A DNA stretch of 64,000 bases from Astropecten irregularis (GCA_963971285.1 OZ020254.1:16956932-17020931); one strand, 5' to 3'. Shown: positions 21,224 to 48,975, counted from the stretch's first letter. A program made the numbers and translations. The notes: a model not told the origin generated them from the letters alone.

Positions 21224-24200
21224 CTATTCATTAGCCTTCTCAAAATACGACTTGGATCCTTGGGGGTCAGGCTTGATCTGCAAGAAGAAATAAAGACACA
21301 CAATTACAAGGCTATCATAATTCCAGTAACAGTTAAGAACTGGCTTGATGGTTATGATAGAAATGATTTCCAATTACTGAGCAAATTTGGGGATTGTTTT
21401 GGCTTTTCGAAAAGGAAGCTTATGCTCAGGCTCCAGTTCTGTCATCTATGCTGAAAATATAGGTTGTGGTTTTTTCATTTTGAAGCTCTGTTTTCCTTTT
21501 CAAACCAGAGAATCTACTTCCGAACCGCAGCCAAAAGCTCTATTTTGATACCTGTTATTTTAGAATGGATTCACGAAATGGTGACTGAGCCAAAGGCTGA
21601 TCTGAGCCTGAGCCTCCGTTTCGAAAGGACACAGACCGGTACCCAGACTCATCGGGATTACTTTCTACTTACCGTAGCCGAGTCGGGTGTCCACCCGACA
21701 GGACACACTTCACCATGCTCGGCCACAAACTGGAAGGCCTTGACCAGACGTAGGGTCTCATCAACTGAACGACCAACTGGGAGATCGTTAACACTCATGT
21801 GACGGATCACACCCTCTGGGTCAACGATAAACAGCCCTCTAGACAAACAAAATCAAAATAAAGCATAATGTGACCTTCCTATTGCATTCACAATCAAGAG
21901 AATTCTCAGTGCACTTCACAATATTATCCCAATACAGGGTGAGTCAAAAGGAACTTGACCGGGATCATGAAGAGATCATTCTTGACATGTTGAGATTTAC
22001 TTTGAAGCATCAACAAAGTCCTCAAAATGAAGATGTCATCAACTAACCCTCATAAAAACTCTGAAGAATGTTTGGATTAGTTCCTTACCTCAATGCCAGA
22101 CCTTCGTCTTTCAAGAGTACGCCGTATTCTTCAGAGATCTCCTTCTTGAAGTCACTCAGCAGAGGGATGTTCATCGAACCCAGCCCACCTTCCTGAAAGT
22201 TAGAAGAGAGGAATTGCGAAATACTTCTTTAATTTTCCCTTACGGTTAAACATGTTTCTATGGGGGCGTTCAGACACAGTACTAAAAGCCATTGTGTATC
22301 TTTGATTTAAACCCAAAGGGGTCTATCTACTTGCATCTGAACTGTCTACGATAAACTTGGACTGCTGAATGAGAAGGGATGTCAGTCTAAACTACGTAGA
22401 CTGTTCTACAAATGTGTCTTAAGACATCTGAACGATCTAGCATGACCAGCGAGCGGGTGCGTAACTCACTGGTGATTTATGTCACTACTTTTGAATAAGG
22501 GAAGTTCGGTTTCAAACATATGCAACACAAATAACCCCTAAACACCAGAGATAGACTGTTTTCAGTGTAGTATGAATGCAAGGGGTTTGGGATGATGAAA
22601 TGTAATAACCTTTACCTGTGACCGCTAAGGGTAGACCTTTTTCGGTCTACCATAGCCTACACAACATAATTTAATAGGCGTAACAGTGTTAAATTAAACA
22701 CCATCCCAAAGGCAATATGCTTTTCAGTCCAAACAACTATAATGCATGTACTGTAAAGGATGTTTAATGAATACATACAACCCCAAATTGGATGAACCAA
22801 AGGGTGGTCACTACATGATTACAACTGCTGGCACCTTACCTTCCTTGGAGTGTTGATCCAAGCAAGATGGCTGAAGTGTGAATCTACTGACACACCAATC
22901 ACTTCAGTGTTCAGATTATGAAACTCACTTGCACGCTCACTGAATGCAATGATTTCGGTGGGACAAACAAACGTGCTATGGGAAAATTAAAAGACCACAT
23001 AAAACTAAATAAGTCATGTTCCCAACCTACCATTCAATACAGAGACCTGGGACCGATTTCACGAAGCACTAAGATCGATCTTTAGTGTGAATTCATCTTT
23101 ATTGCTAAGCAACATGTGATGTCACAATACAAATCACTATGGTGATACTGGACAGCTCATCTTAAGATTAATCTTAGTGCTTTGTGAAATCCAGCCCTGC
23201 AGAGTACTTGAAGAAATCATAAACATGGGTACCAGCCTAGTCGGTATGAATCATAGAGGGGAGGGGGCATGGGCGTAGATCCCGGGGGGGCTAGGGGGGT
23301 TGCAACCCCCCCCAGGTCTGAGGACGTGTCTACACTACTGGGAGGGGGGTTACAAAACAGCAGCTCAGGCTTGGGCTCAGGCTCCAGCTCTGACATCCAT
23401 ATCCTGAAAATATAGGTTTGGGTTTTTCATTGAAGCTGAAGCTAGAATCTACTCCCGAACTGCTGCCAAAAGCCTCTATTTTGATACCCGTTATTTCGGA
23501 ATGGATTCATGAAAATGGAGCCGGGGCCTGGGATGGAGCCTGAGTCCTGTGTCGTAAACGCCCATATTATTCCCTAGATAGACATCTGGACACCAGTCTG
23601 GCATCAAATGTACATGATCTGAATTCTCTGCTTATAGTTTTAAACAGGCTCACTGAATTTGCAAAATTAAACACTTATTATCAACAATCTCAAAAATCTC
23701 TAAAGCTATTAAAACAAAACAAATTTTTTTTTTTTTTTTAAACAACATTGAAAACAGGTCTCTGTTTTTGAGCTAGTGGCATTTATATTGAGAGCCAATT
23801 CACTTACAAATCCAGAGGGTAGAAGAAGAGTACCAGGTATTTTCCCCGGTAATCTTCAAGTCTGATTGATTTGAAGTCTCCATTGACTACTGCCATACCA
23901 GAGAAGCTTGGAGCTAACTGCTGTACACCCACACTCAGACTGCTAGCTGTTTAGAAGAACACAATGTTCAAAATATCAAACATTTATTCCTCTTTATCAA
24001 GAACAAAAGCAATTGAAGCAATTATTTCAATAACTTGATAAACAAATAAATAGGATATGATGAAGAAAGATGAAATGTCAGATACTTGAAAAACAAAATT
24101 ATTTAAAAGTTATAACTGCTGCAAACTGCTCATCAGCCAAAATAATGACCTGAAATATTCAAATATTTGGCGTTAACTTTATTAGGAGATGCATTTCGAT

Positions 24201-25713
24201 CTTTCTCAAAGGCTAAATGACAAGAGGACAAGAACATGCAAGTAAAGATACACATAAATGGATGAGAGGATCAGGACAAGGGGTGGGGGTTGGAGGGTAG
24301 GGGTAGGTGTGGTCAGACAGAGGGGTAGGGGCAGGCAAGATCAAAGGTGGGCAATTCCTCAAAGGGTGCTTGGGAACTGCTGGGGAAACTGCTCTCATCC
24401 ATTTATGTGTATCTTTACTTGCATATTCTTGTCCTCTTGTCATTTAGCCTTCGATAAACTTGATCCTGCTAGGATCGAAACGTGTCAGGTCCTCCCAACT
24501 TCAAGCAAAATTATTTAATAATTTATCAAATTGAGAACAGGTATTCTGCAGCTGTTTGTTCTGATAGCAGCTAGAAATAGATGATTTCAACATGCTTAGA
24601 TTTGTTTTTACTTCTGACAAATGTCATTATGTTGTCATTCAAATGTCATTAAAATAAATGCTATTCTGTAAATGTTTAAACAAACTTTTGTTAGTTGTTT
24701 GCACTTACATGTGCTGAAACAGCAAGCATTGGGTTGAACTCTGTTTCCAGTCACGATTTGTCTGCTCTTTGATGGGAGAACTGCAGGGAGTCTGGAGTGC
24801 ACATTGCGTCCCCTTGAAAGTCCACTCAAGATTGCTCCTTTGGACAATGTGGAAAACTAGAAGGAAAAGTAAATTTGCAATTATTCAAGAGAGTAAGGAC
24901 TAGGAACTGGAGTCATTGAGATTTTAGTTTAAACGTGAGTTACCTGACCACTAAATTCCTTGGTGTCCCATTATTTAGTGCTACAGACTGTGTCAGGTCT
25001 ACAAAACCATTAAGACTACATGAAAGATAAGGGTATCAAGTTAGTTAATTCCTCTGATTAGCTAATTCTCAATCAACATGCCGGCCTTCTTTAAATAGCC
25101 TGAGCCAAGGTACGTTACTGCAAATGGGCCAACTGGTCCAGGGTAAGGGAACGGTAAAATAGCGACGAATTGCAGGAAAATTTTTATACGCTGCCTAAAA
25201 TATTAATGAAATTCTTCCTGCCTTCTTCTCGGCGTTCCATTCAATTAATTTCAGATCAATTCTATTAATAAATAATACACAGACCTGTTCTACTTTTCCA
25301 GACGTTTGTTTCACTGCCAACCAAGTAAGCTTAACATAAAGTGTTGTTAAATTACAAATAACATTTTTAATTTTAACAACACTTTTTTTAAGGTACACAA
25401 ATTGAAGTAATCACTTTCCCATCCACTCTTACACAAAATAAGAGAGTCGCCCTTTATAAGCCTTTACAGAATTAGACCTTGCATTGTAGTCGCTATTTGT
25501 ACCTAGCACTAGCAGCAGAGTGCGCCATTGCCAGACCACACCCCCTGCACACTCTATACGGTAGCATTTTACTATTTTATTCACACTAGGCCTAGGCCTA
25601 CCACAAGTCCACAACTCCGTTTCAAACAAACTAAAAATTGTTGGCCCTAAATTTGTACTTTGTAGCATTACCATTCGCGCACACCCAGTAACTGCCTTGC
25701 CTGCAACTGCCAT
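21224..25713 (-). CDS. PRDX3: Peroxiredoxin 3, mitochondrial thioredoxin-dependent peroxide reductase
   Basis: A typical 2-Cys peroxiredoxin that reduces H2O2 in the mitochondrial matrix, recycled by thioredoxin 2. Seven exons on the minus strand: 25672-25713, 24709-24856, 23808-23946, 22840-22975, 22089-22192, 21673-21838 and 21224-21277. They sum to 789 nt, 262 aa. Residues 1-60 are Arg/Ser-rich without a clear fold, as expected for a mitochondrial presequence. The peroxidatic Cys is C114 in FVCPTEI; the resolving Cys is C235 in HGEVCP. GGLG (157-160) and the C-terminal YF (256-257) are the motifs that make eukaryotic 2-Cys enzymes prone to hyperoxidation. [10 protein letters not shown] and [13 protein letters not shown] are also present. 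The first intron donor (GTAATG) is the least certain border. The gene is divergent from HSPA9. Confidence 0.95.
21399..21632. mobile_element. GAGCCT-ended miniature element
   Basis: CTTTTCGAAAAGGAAGCTTATGCTCAGGCTCC to GAGCCTGAGCCTCCGTTTCG, with the shared interior (AATATAGGTTGTGG, GAATCTACTTCCGAACCGCAGCC, ATTTTGATACCTGTTATTT). It lies in the last PRDX3 intron. Confidence 0.75.
23047..23198. mobile_element. CGATTTCAC-ended hairpin element
   Basis: GGGACCGATTTCACGAAGCACTAAGAT and ATCTTAGTGCTTTGTGAAATCCAG are inverted ends around about 150 bp. Related copies at 39.65, 41.9, 45.7, 57.9 and 58.2 kb. Confidence 0.65.
23358..23563. mobile_element. GAGCCT-ended miniature element
   Basis: GCAGCTCAGGCTTGGGCTCAGG to GGAGCCTGAGTCCTGTGTCG, with the family interior. 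It follows a G-run/C-run pair at 23281-23312. Confidence 0.65.
24170..24515. repeat. Inverted pair of the GATCCTGCTAG repeat
   Basis: Left arm: TTCGATCTTTCTCAAAGGCTAAATGACAAGAGGACAAGAA and ATACACATAAATGGATGAGAG. Right arm: CTCATCCATTTATGTGTATCTTTACTTGCAT, TTGTCCTCTTGTCATTTAGCC and GATCCTGCTAGGATCGAAAC. The spacer is G-rich. It is in a PRDX3 intron. Confidence 0.7.
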
Positions 25714-26154
25714 GATTTATACGCTGGATTCACGCACAGAAAGGCCAAAATAGCTACTTGCAAGTTGCTGAAAAACTAGAGTAGAGGTCGTCTATTCTTG
25801 AAGTTGAACCAAACTTTGTACGTGCTTCCCAGCTACTTTATTTGTAAAGATGGTGTTTTTACAAATGAAAATATTACGACATTCAATTAAAGCGCCCTCT
25901 ATTTCTGTAAAAAATATTGACGACTGTTGTATGTCAAATAATATTATTATGCAAAAAGCGTAGAAATTTCTAGAAAAATTAGGTCAGAGGTCAGAACGCA
26001 TGAGCAATCCATTGGAAATCTTACATCATGCGCACACGGCGTCTGGGCATTGTACGATTGCACGTGTGTGTGATGCACGCCGACAAATTTCTGTGGGCAT
26101 TTTAATTTTTATATCAATTTTTCTCGCTCCTAAACTCAAATATCTCCAGCAAAA
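25714..26154. promoter_or_regulatory. Bidirectional promoter region of PRDX3 and HSPA9
   Basis: Only 441 bp separate the two start codons. It contains a perfect three-unit heat-shock element (GAAATTTCTAGAA, 25963-25975), a perfect DR1 nuclear-receptor site (AGGTCAGAGGTCA, 25981-25993), an inverted CCAAT box (ATTGG, 26011-26015), TGCGCA (26029-26034; NRF-1 half-site type) and an E box CACGTG (26061-26066). No TATA box is evident for either gene. The sites are read directly; their use is inferred. Confidence 0.7.
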
Positions 26155-41184
<15,030 letters not shown>

Positions 41185-41925
41185 AAATCCCTCCCTTCAC
41201 TGGAAATATTTAATCATGCTGTCTCTCCGTCAGTAAGGCATAACAGCAAAAGCAAGCAGCACAAATGGGGAGTTACTGGATCACGTTCTGGTGTTCCTAG
41301 CAGCCATGGCTTGGTGAAGTTGCTGCATCTTGCGTATTTCACCGACTAAACATTCTTCAGTCTGCTGTGAATTCTGTAAATCAATAACTATGACTTGCTC
41401 GAGAACGATTGATAGTCGTTTTGGCTGAAAGTGATCACCGTTTTTAAATGTTGTTTAATAGCACAGTGTACCAACTTGTCATTTTGAAGTCTTAAAGAAA
41501 ACGTACAGCCTGATGTGTGCTATGCATCAGAAAGCTGCTTCATAGAGATAAACATCCCTGTCAGCCTCCGTCTAGTTGACCAGAGAAACTGTGTAAGAGT
41601 TAGTCCATGTGGTTTTTCATTCAGTTAATTCGAGTGCTTTGAACACTCTCAGTGCAAACACGATCCACAAGTGCGAGTAATAAGCACTAACTACTTTTTA
41701 AGTAGTTCGAATTTTGAAGTGTTCTGTACATGTGCGAGTATTGGCTTAGTACAGGTGATTCACATTAGTGCGCCTCCAAGAGTTTGCGACGCGTTTGGCC
41801 AATCACAATGCACGGAATCGGTCGGCCCTTTCCAGATGGGTCCACAAATTTCATGAGTTGTGATTGGCCAATGCGTTGCAAACTCTTGGAGGCGCACTTT
41901 TGTGGACTCGCCCGTATTAAGTACA

Positions 41926-42068
41926 AGGGCTCGATTTCACCAAATTCAACTTACAATCAATTGTAGGACATAATGATGCATTGCAGCCCTACATAGGATA
42001 CGATACGATGGATTATCCTTAGTATAAACTCGAGTTACGATTGATAGTAGGGCTTTGTGAAATCGACC
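41926..42068. mobile_element. CGATTTCAC-ended hairpin element
   Basis: GGCTCGATTTCACCAAATTC to GTAGGGCTTTGTGAAATCGACC, with CGAGTTACGATTGATAGTAGGG near the end. Confidence 0.7.
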
Positions 42069-42228
42069 TTAGTACAGATAGATGTTTGGAGTATGAGTAC
42101 TCTGGAACAATTTCCTTTAATTGTTTGATATAAGTTGTGAGTACTGAATGGTATCTAACCAAGCAGAACGGAACCCTTGCAGTTTGTTTCACTTGTGTCT
42201 GATGGTCGACCCATGACCTTTGAACCCT

Positions 42229-42462
42229 CATCTGGGGCCCATTTCACAGCCCTGCTTAGCGCAAACAATTTGCTAAGCATGAAATGTCTGTCTGATATGA
42301 AAAACAGAATTAAAAGCCAAATTTCCATGTGGTTTGTATCACTAGGGATTGTTCTTTGGCTAATGTTGACCATGAATATCAAATAGGATTTTTTATGGTG
42401 GTTTGTTTGATTGAGCAAGACATTTGGTGCTAAGCAAATTTGTTGTGCTTAACTGGTCAATC
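42229..42462. mobile_element. GCTTAAG-type miniature element, diverged
   Basis: GGGGCCCATTTCACAGCCCTGCTTAGC at the left; GCTAAGCAAATTTGTTGTGCTTAAC at the right. Confidence 0.55.
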
Positions 42463-42686
42463 CTCCATATTATACTAAGTTTACTCCAGTAATTGTTCTG
42501 TACAGAGCTGTATGATTTAGATATTCAATTATAAGCAATTTGTGTCAACTTATTTTGTACAGGAACATTTCATGGTGTCACTAATATTGCAGAGGTAGAT
42601 TTTTGCATTTCTTCAAATTTTTATTGTTAATTTCAAGAGCATTTTTGCAGACTTGCATGGTATGACTGGGGTGCCCTTCAGTCAAT

Positions 42687-42966
42687 GGGGGAGATTCCAC
42701 TGACGGACATGACGTGAAAAAACATCTTATCCTATAAGAGTTAACTTTACTGGATGCAAGTTATGATGAACTTAAATCTCTGTGTAAAACTGAGGTAGCA
42801 ACCGTAGCATACCTAAAAAGTTAGTTTATGGGGTGTTTTTGGCATAGAATGATTAACTTAGAATGCAGCGGCAGCCATTTTGTTTCCGTCTGTCGGGCAC
42901 CAGTTCAGCCCCATAGGGTTTGTGCACAGGGTGTCAAAGTGATGTCCGTCAGTGTAACTCTTTATG
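42687..42966. mobile_element. Miniature element (CACTGACGGACAT ends)
   Basis: GATTCCACTGACGGACATGACG and TGATGTCCGTCAGTGTAACTC are inverted ends; the interior is a diverged relative of the 6.8 kb element. Confidence 0.65.
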
Positions 42967-43095
42967 TCGGTCGGTTCTGTAATTATGAGGGTCCAACATT
43001 CGATAGTGACTTTGAAAATAGAAAATTTCTTTGCATGGTAATTTTGTTTTCTTTGCGGACAATTGATTGTAATTATAATTATGTGTTTTGAGTTA

Positions 43096-43240
43096 CGAGG
43101 GCCTGATGCGTTTCGATCCTAGCAGGATCTTTATTGAAGGCTAAAGGGAAAACAACCCAAAAAATAACCCTTAGCCTTCGATAAAGATCCTGGTAGGATC
43201 GAAACGCGTCAGGCCCTCCTAACTCCAAGCATTTTATAAA
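43096..43240. repeat. Palindrome of the GATCCTGCTAG repeat
   Basis: GAGGGCCTGATGCGTTTCGATCC and its complement GGATCGAAACGCGTCAGGCCCTC bracket a 35 bp spacer; arms are about 48 bp with few mismatches. Confidence 0.75.
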
Positions 43241-45690
43241 TTTCAGGTCATTATTTTTGGTTGATGAGCAGTTTGCAGCAGTTTATTACTTGTATTGATT
43301 ATTATGTGTTGTTAAATATGTTTTGGTTTTCATTTATGAGTGACCAATGCAAATTATGTAGACGTTGGCAATTTGCCAATTTGGATTGAGATATGCTGAC
43401 CACAGATATTCATCTGTGCTTATGCAGACATTTCAGATGGAAACTCATTTTATTATTAATTTCATAATTTGGTTTGATTCTCAAAAGTTTAAGAGTTTTC
43501 AGTTGTGATCATGCTACACTAAAGCATACATGTATTTATGAACAATGTATGAAAACAACCTGTTTTATTACATGTGTGATAGTTTATGGATTGTACCCCA
43601 TTTTGGAAAGTCTTAACTTCATCCTAGTGAACTGTCCCTAATATTGACCCTTATTAGCAGCAAAACATCTTCAAAATATTAATGTTTTGTTCATTGTAGA
43701 TATTACTTGGAATAAACCTAATATGAATATCATAATGGTAATCGACCCTTCAGTTTTCATCAATAATGTGTAAGAAATAAAATATTCTCAGTTTGATAAC
43801 ACGAGCCTGCTTATTTTTCAATCTGGAAGTGAATTTAGGACCGTGTGGGAATTTGAAATCTTAAAGTAAAGGAATAGGAACATCTTAGATCAAGTCCGAT
43901 TGAAATCGAATAATTGAACGTTTTGGAAGCTGTTTCGAGGAGTCGATTTAGACGACTCGGTCTAGTCTGGGGACTATAAGTGCCAAACTTGTCAAGATAT
44001 TTAACCTGCTAGCCGACCAACGGATGATTTTCGGAATTAAAGAATTGTAGGGTATCGTCAGTTTTGATTAAAGCTGTCTGGTATTTTTTTCCTGTGCTTT
44101 GCGTTTCTGCCACAAAATATGAATGCGTTTAAAAATTGTGGCCCAAAGCTTCGAGAAGAGTCTGGTACCCACGAGGTACGCGTTGCTTATTGTATACCCT
44201 TGTGTAGTACCTAGACTTCTGTATAGAACATACTCGTACACACGTACTAATTCGTCTTAATTTGTACATAGTTCAGCGCGTTGCAAAACTGCATTTTTGT
44301 CTTGTCGATTGAGAAAAGTTCTTGAAGTTAATAAGTTTGTCAGCGCAGTAGGGCATACGGAGGAGATAACAACGCGAAGTTTGCAAGATTTGGAAAAAGA
44401 TTTACCGCATGAATGGCTGCAACAACACGTCTGAGTCGGTTCAAAAGTGAGTAAGAAATTAGGCTGATTTAATTAACACAATTTGCACAAATTATCATTT
44501 CGTGTAGGCCCTATAATCCCTAAAATCACGCTTTTTAAAACATCCTGTTGAAGAAAATTATCTTAGGTGTTGCTAAGTTTGGGACTGTCCGACACACTGC
44601 GAGAATTTTGTGCCCATATTTTGCCCAGTCGAGCGAGCGAGTGCTCGGAAGGCACGGTGCTGCCGGTCATGTGTTTTCACCCGACATGTGTTTTCGCTCC
44701 CCAAATTCGACTCCCGTTTACCGCGAGATCGTGGGAGATTCTTTGTGATCAGTATCCCTGAAGTGATGACTACACTCAGGGCTATCTCCAACATTCAGGA
44801 TTTTGAAAATAAAGTTTCCAGTCGTGAGTGATACTCAAAAGTTACAAAACTATGTGATTTTGGGTGTATATTACTAATGCATTTTAAGGCTAATGTTCAA
44901 ACGTTTATAAAAGACACAATCTGTGGTCAAATATTCCAAACTAAACTGTCGTCTGCTCAAGCAACTTTCATTTTTCTGATGTCAGACGGCAGGTAATGTG
45001 ACCCTGTTGCGATCTGGGTTTTTATAGCGTGCCAACGAGACAAAAGTGTTAAAGTCTTTCTTTAATCGGAGTGACATTGTTTTGTTTTTCTCCTATAAAT
45101 TTTAACTTTGATAAGCTGATGTATCCATGTTTAGGCCTCTCATAATGATGCAAGATATTATGAAAAATGCTGTGATAATATTTCGCATCAAGATAAACAA
45201 TTAGATTTAATTTTATTTGCCTTTAAATATGTCATGCATGATATTGTTGATAAATTATCTATAATTCACAATCTTGGAATCAAGACTGTTTTAGAACCTT
45301 TTTAAAATAAAACTCAATTGACCCAGTAAGAAGAATCGAGTCAGGACAATATTCCAGCCGTTTTTGAGTGACTTGGTGCGCCATAGCTACTCCGATGTCA
45401 ATGAACTTTGCCACTCAGCCAAGGGGGTGAAAACACATGACGTCGCGTTTACATAGTGGAATTGGTGTCCCTTTAAATGACGGACAATATTTTCAAAGAA
45501 AAGACTTGAACTTCGAGGATTTTTACAGATAATAATCTGGAAGTGTCCAGTTGAAAGGTTTGAGGAGTGATTTTCTGATATTCCATTTCGTTTCCATTTT
45601 TGAGAAACTTTCCTGTTATCGGAGCGAAAACCGATAACTGCAGGATAATTAAGTAGGCCTACTGTGACAATGTATAGCAAAGAAATCAGG

Positions 45691-45813
45691 GGACGATTTC
45701 ACGAAGCCATACGATCGATCGTAACTCCAATTATGAAGGATAGCCCATCGTATCCTACATAGGGCTGCAATGTATCACAAGTCTTACGATTGGTAGTAAG
45801 TTACGATGAGTTT
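45691..45813. mobile_element. CGATTTCAC-ended hairpin element
   Basis: GACGATTTCACGAAGCCATACGATCGATCGTAAC begins it; the right end (TAAGTTACGATGAGTTTC) has decayed. Confidence 0.6.
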
Positions 45814-46549
45814 CTTAAAGTAGGCCTACCCTACTACATGACATTGTAGGCCTACAAGTACTTTATACTATGGTAGCATTCCAAAAGTCCAAAACAGAAG
45901 TCTTCGTCACTTTAGGCCCTACCTATAACTTACAGTACACGGTGTAAAGATGGTGGTGGTACATGTACATGTATTATTGAAACAAACCAGTAAAATATTT
46001 CTGCCTGAAATGCTGTATTTATCCAGAAAATAATCGAACCATTTTGTTTGACACACAAAAAAAACAGTGGATCGCGGGTTGAGATCAAAATCCTGTGAAT
46101 AGATTTGAAAATAATTTATAACACCATGAGCATCTTTCAATGTTCTCACAAATGCCTGGGCACCCTGGGACTGTGGAAATTTATTTTTTCATGTTAATTG
46201 GGTTTTCAGGAGTCCTAGCATTGTGGTTTGTTCCTATCCTAGCTAAGAGTAAGACTTCCTTTGATAAAGATCCTATACAAATCGTTCGCGCCAGTTTATT
46301 GTTTGTATTTTGGTAGTTCAAAGTAAAATGTACATGTACCAATATTTAATGTAAGACTAGAGAAGACCTGCGAAGACACCTAGTCTTGCCCCTATTCCAT
46401 TTTCGCAGGCCCAGCTGACCAAACCTCACAACTCACATCTCCACTTTGATCCATAAAAACAGTTTTAATTGATAATACAGTAGGTAGGGTATGTGTAATC
46501 ATAAAATGATAGGGATTATGAAATATAATAATTAACTATTTACGTGAAA

Positions 46550-46595
46550 GCAAAAAGACGTCGATCACAGCCCACTGTGATCGACGTCGTTTTGC
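46550..46595. repeat. 21 bp inverted repeat with 4 bp loop
   Basis: GCAAAAAGACGTCGATCACA plus G, loop CCCA, then the complement with one mismatch (46575-46595). It contains GACGTCGATCA, a word related to those in the adjoining tandem array. Confidence 0.8.
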
Positions 46596-46805
46596 TTTTT
46601 AAACTTGCACTAACTTGTAACTTGCTTGTAAATAAAAGTCTTAGTATTTTGTTCTTTCCGTGCACAAACACTCTGCCTTCTGGAACCACCCAACAGATAC
46701 TGTAAAATTTTACTTCACTCAATGTTGCCCTATCGTAGATTTGACGTCGATCATATCTGCTAAAAAATAAGTGACCTCCTGTTTGGTCGGTTTTCTCAAC
46801 GCTAA

Positions 46806-47513
46806 TGAGGGATATGACTAGCCATATCAGCGTTTCCCCACTCGTTGGCATGACGTTGTAAAAACGTCGTACCAACGTCGGAAGACCGTTGCGATGAACG
46901 CTTGTTTACATGATTATCTCATAGCACCAATACACAGAGTAGTATGAGGGAAGAATGACTAGCAATTATATCCATATCGGCGTTTCCCCACTCGTTGGCA
47001 TGACGTTGTAAAAACGTCGTACGAACGTCGGTAGACCGTTGCGATGAACGCTTGTTTACATGATTTCCTCATAGCACCAATACACGGAGTAGTATGAGGG
47101 AAGAATGACTAGCAATTTTATTCATATCAGCGTTTCCCCGCTCGTTGGCATGACGTTGTAAAAACGTCGTACCAACGTCGATAGACCGTTGCGATGAACG
47201 CTTGTTTACATGATTTCCTCATAGCACCAATACACGGAGTAGTATGAGGGAAGAATGACTAGCAATTATATTCATATCAGCGTTTCCCCACTCGTTGGCA
47301 TGACGTTGTAAAAACGTCGTACCAACGTCGGTAGACCGTTGCGATGAACGCTTGTTTACGTGATTTCCTCATAGCACCAATACACGGAGTAGTATGAGGG
47401 AAGAATGACTAGCAGTTATATCCATATCAGCGTTTCCCCACTCGTTGGCATGACGTTGTAAAAACGTCGTATCAACGTCGGTATACCGTTGCGATGAACG
47501 CTTGTTTGGACGA
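46806..47513 (+). repeat. 150 bp tandem array, five units
   Basis: The marker CGTTTCCCC occurs at 46831, 46981, 47131, 47281 and 47431, an exact 150 bp period. Each unit contains TGACGTTGTAAAAACGTCGT and ACCAACGTCGG, self-complementary ACGT-rich words, and GATGAACGCTTGTTTAC. A perfect 20 bp palindrome follows at 47578-47597. Confidence 0.9.
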
Positions 47514-47671
47514 TTTTAAGTCCTCACCAACAACCGGAGTAGTTTTATCGGTGTGTTCGATACGACGTCGTTATAATGCATACGACGCGTCGTATGCTTG
47601 TTTCAATAATGATCGAACCCCTATTTCTCAGTTATACTGTAGAAACGGCTCGGGCATGAAGTGGAGTATCC

Positions 47672-47898
47672 AGGGGCCAATTTCATGGGGCTGTTAAGCA
47701 CCCCCAAAAAATGCTTAGCCCAAAAATGTCTTGCCCCAAAAAACAAACCACCATTAAACATTCCATTTGACATTCTTGGTCAGTGCAGCACAAGAACAAT
47801 CAGTGATACACAACACACGGGAATTAATTTTGGGTTGTTAATCCTGTAGTTTTATTAAGACAAACATTTCATGGTTAGCAATTTGTCCTAAGCAAGGC
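47672..47898. mobile_element. GCTTAAG-type miniature element, diverged
   Basis: CCAGGGGCCAATTTCATGGGGCTG begins it and TGTCCTAAGCAAGGCTGTGAG ends it; the interior keeps ATTTGACATTCTTGG and AGACAAACATTTCATG blocks. Confidence 0.5.
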
Positions 47899-48568
47899 TG
47901 TGAGATTGGTGGTCCATGATATTGGATCTGGATCATCAATAGCTACTTTTTGGATAATGATGGCAAGGGAAACCTCAATATCAATTTCATCCGCAACTGT
48001 CGGAAAAGCTGAAAAGTTGTACAAAGTGGTACATGCATTCCTGGCACGAACGAAGGAAAATGCAGCCATTCAATGCAGAAAAATAGGCCTAGTCCAATGA
48101 TAAGCGCGTTGTGCACAGCCAGAAAATGGTGCAATGCGTTTTGGCTGTCCAGTGCTTTGTAGAATGAATTCAGCCTATGAAGAATTAACCATTGATTGCG
48201 ATTCCAATCCCGTCTGGGATTTTATGGTCTTCTGAAAAGATTCAAGTGCAGTGTTTCCATATCATTGATTTCCATTATCATGGCGGAATTAGGTCACCAG
48301 AGTTTCAACTTTTCAACTGCGAGCTATTTGGATGAAATCAGCGATTTTGCTCCTTGTTATTCACCAGTCTATAGTGCCTTAGGCTATGAACTAGCCAAGC
48401 GATTATTTTGACCTGTAAGTGTAATACAAATTTTCGATTTGCGTAATTCATATTTAATTCAACCAAAATGGTGAGACCTATGCTTCAGTTGAGCTGAACT
48501 AGTACAAGTTCAAGTAAAGTCTACCGGAGCCGTGTAAATTTAACAACGTTTGTAATTTAGCTAGCACT

Positions 48569-48975
48569 TAAGGTACAACACAGGATTTATAATCTACCCT
48601 AGCAGAAATCTTCACAGATTTACGTAACTTTCAGGGTATATTTCCGTCTAAAATTATCTATCCATAAAGTAAAACAAAGCCCGAAAACAGTTTTGATCTC
48701 GGGAAATCAAGATGACAACATCCTGAGATATTCCTGTTAATGTTTGAACGTATGCCAACAGAAGGCCTATATGCTGAACCGTTTGTACCCATTATAAGTA
48801 ACTCTATTATCTCAGGATATCGACATCTTGATATTAAGAAGTCATCATCCCGTGATAAATTTCGACATCTTGATTTTAAGAAGTCGTCATCCCGTGATAA
48901 ATGTCGACATCTTTAGGATGTCGTCATCCCGAGATACTTTATCTCAGGATCTCAACAAGTCGGATATGGCACCTC
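48569..48975. repeat. TTAA family 2 fragment followed by a GACATCNTGAGATA-type repeat
   Basis: TTAAGGTACAACACAGGATTTA to CCGAAAACAGTTTTGATCTCGG is family 2. After it, words TATCTCAGGATATCGACATC, AAGAAGTCATCATCCCG and TGATAAATTTCGACATCTTG repeat on both strands to about 48975. Confidence 0.55.

Noticed and set aside
44411-44831. Possible gene start (ATGGCTGCAACAACACG...) and following frame
   Set aside because: The first piece has a donor-like end, but its phase does not join the next frame through a good acceptor, and no family is recognisable.
48196-48411. 71-codon plus-strand frame upstream of SLC49A4
   Set aside because: No splice junction leads from it into SLC49A4 and no motif is recognisable; SLC49A4 already has a good start at 49404.
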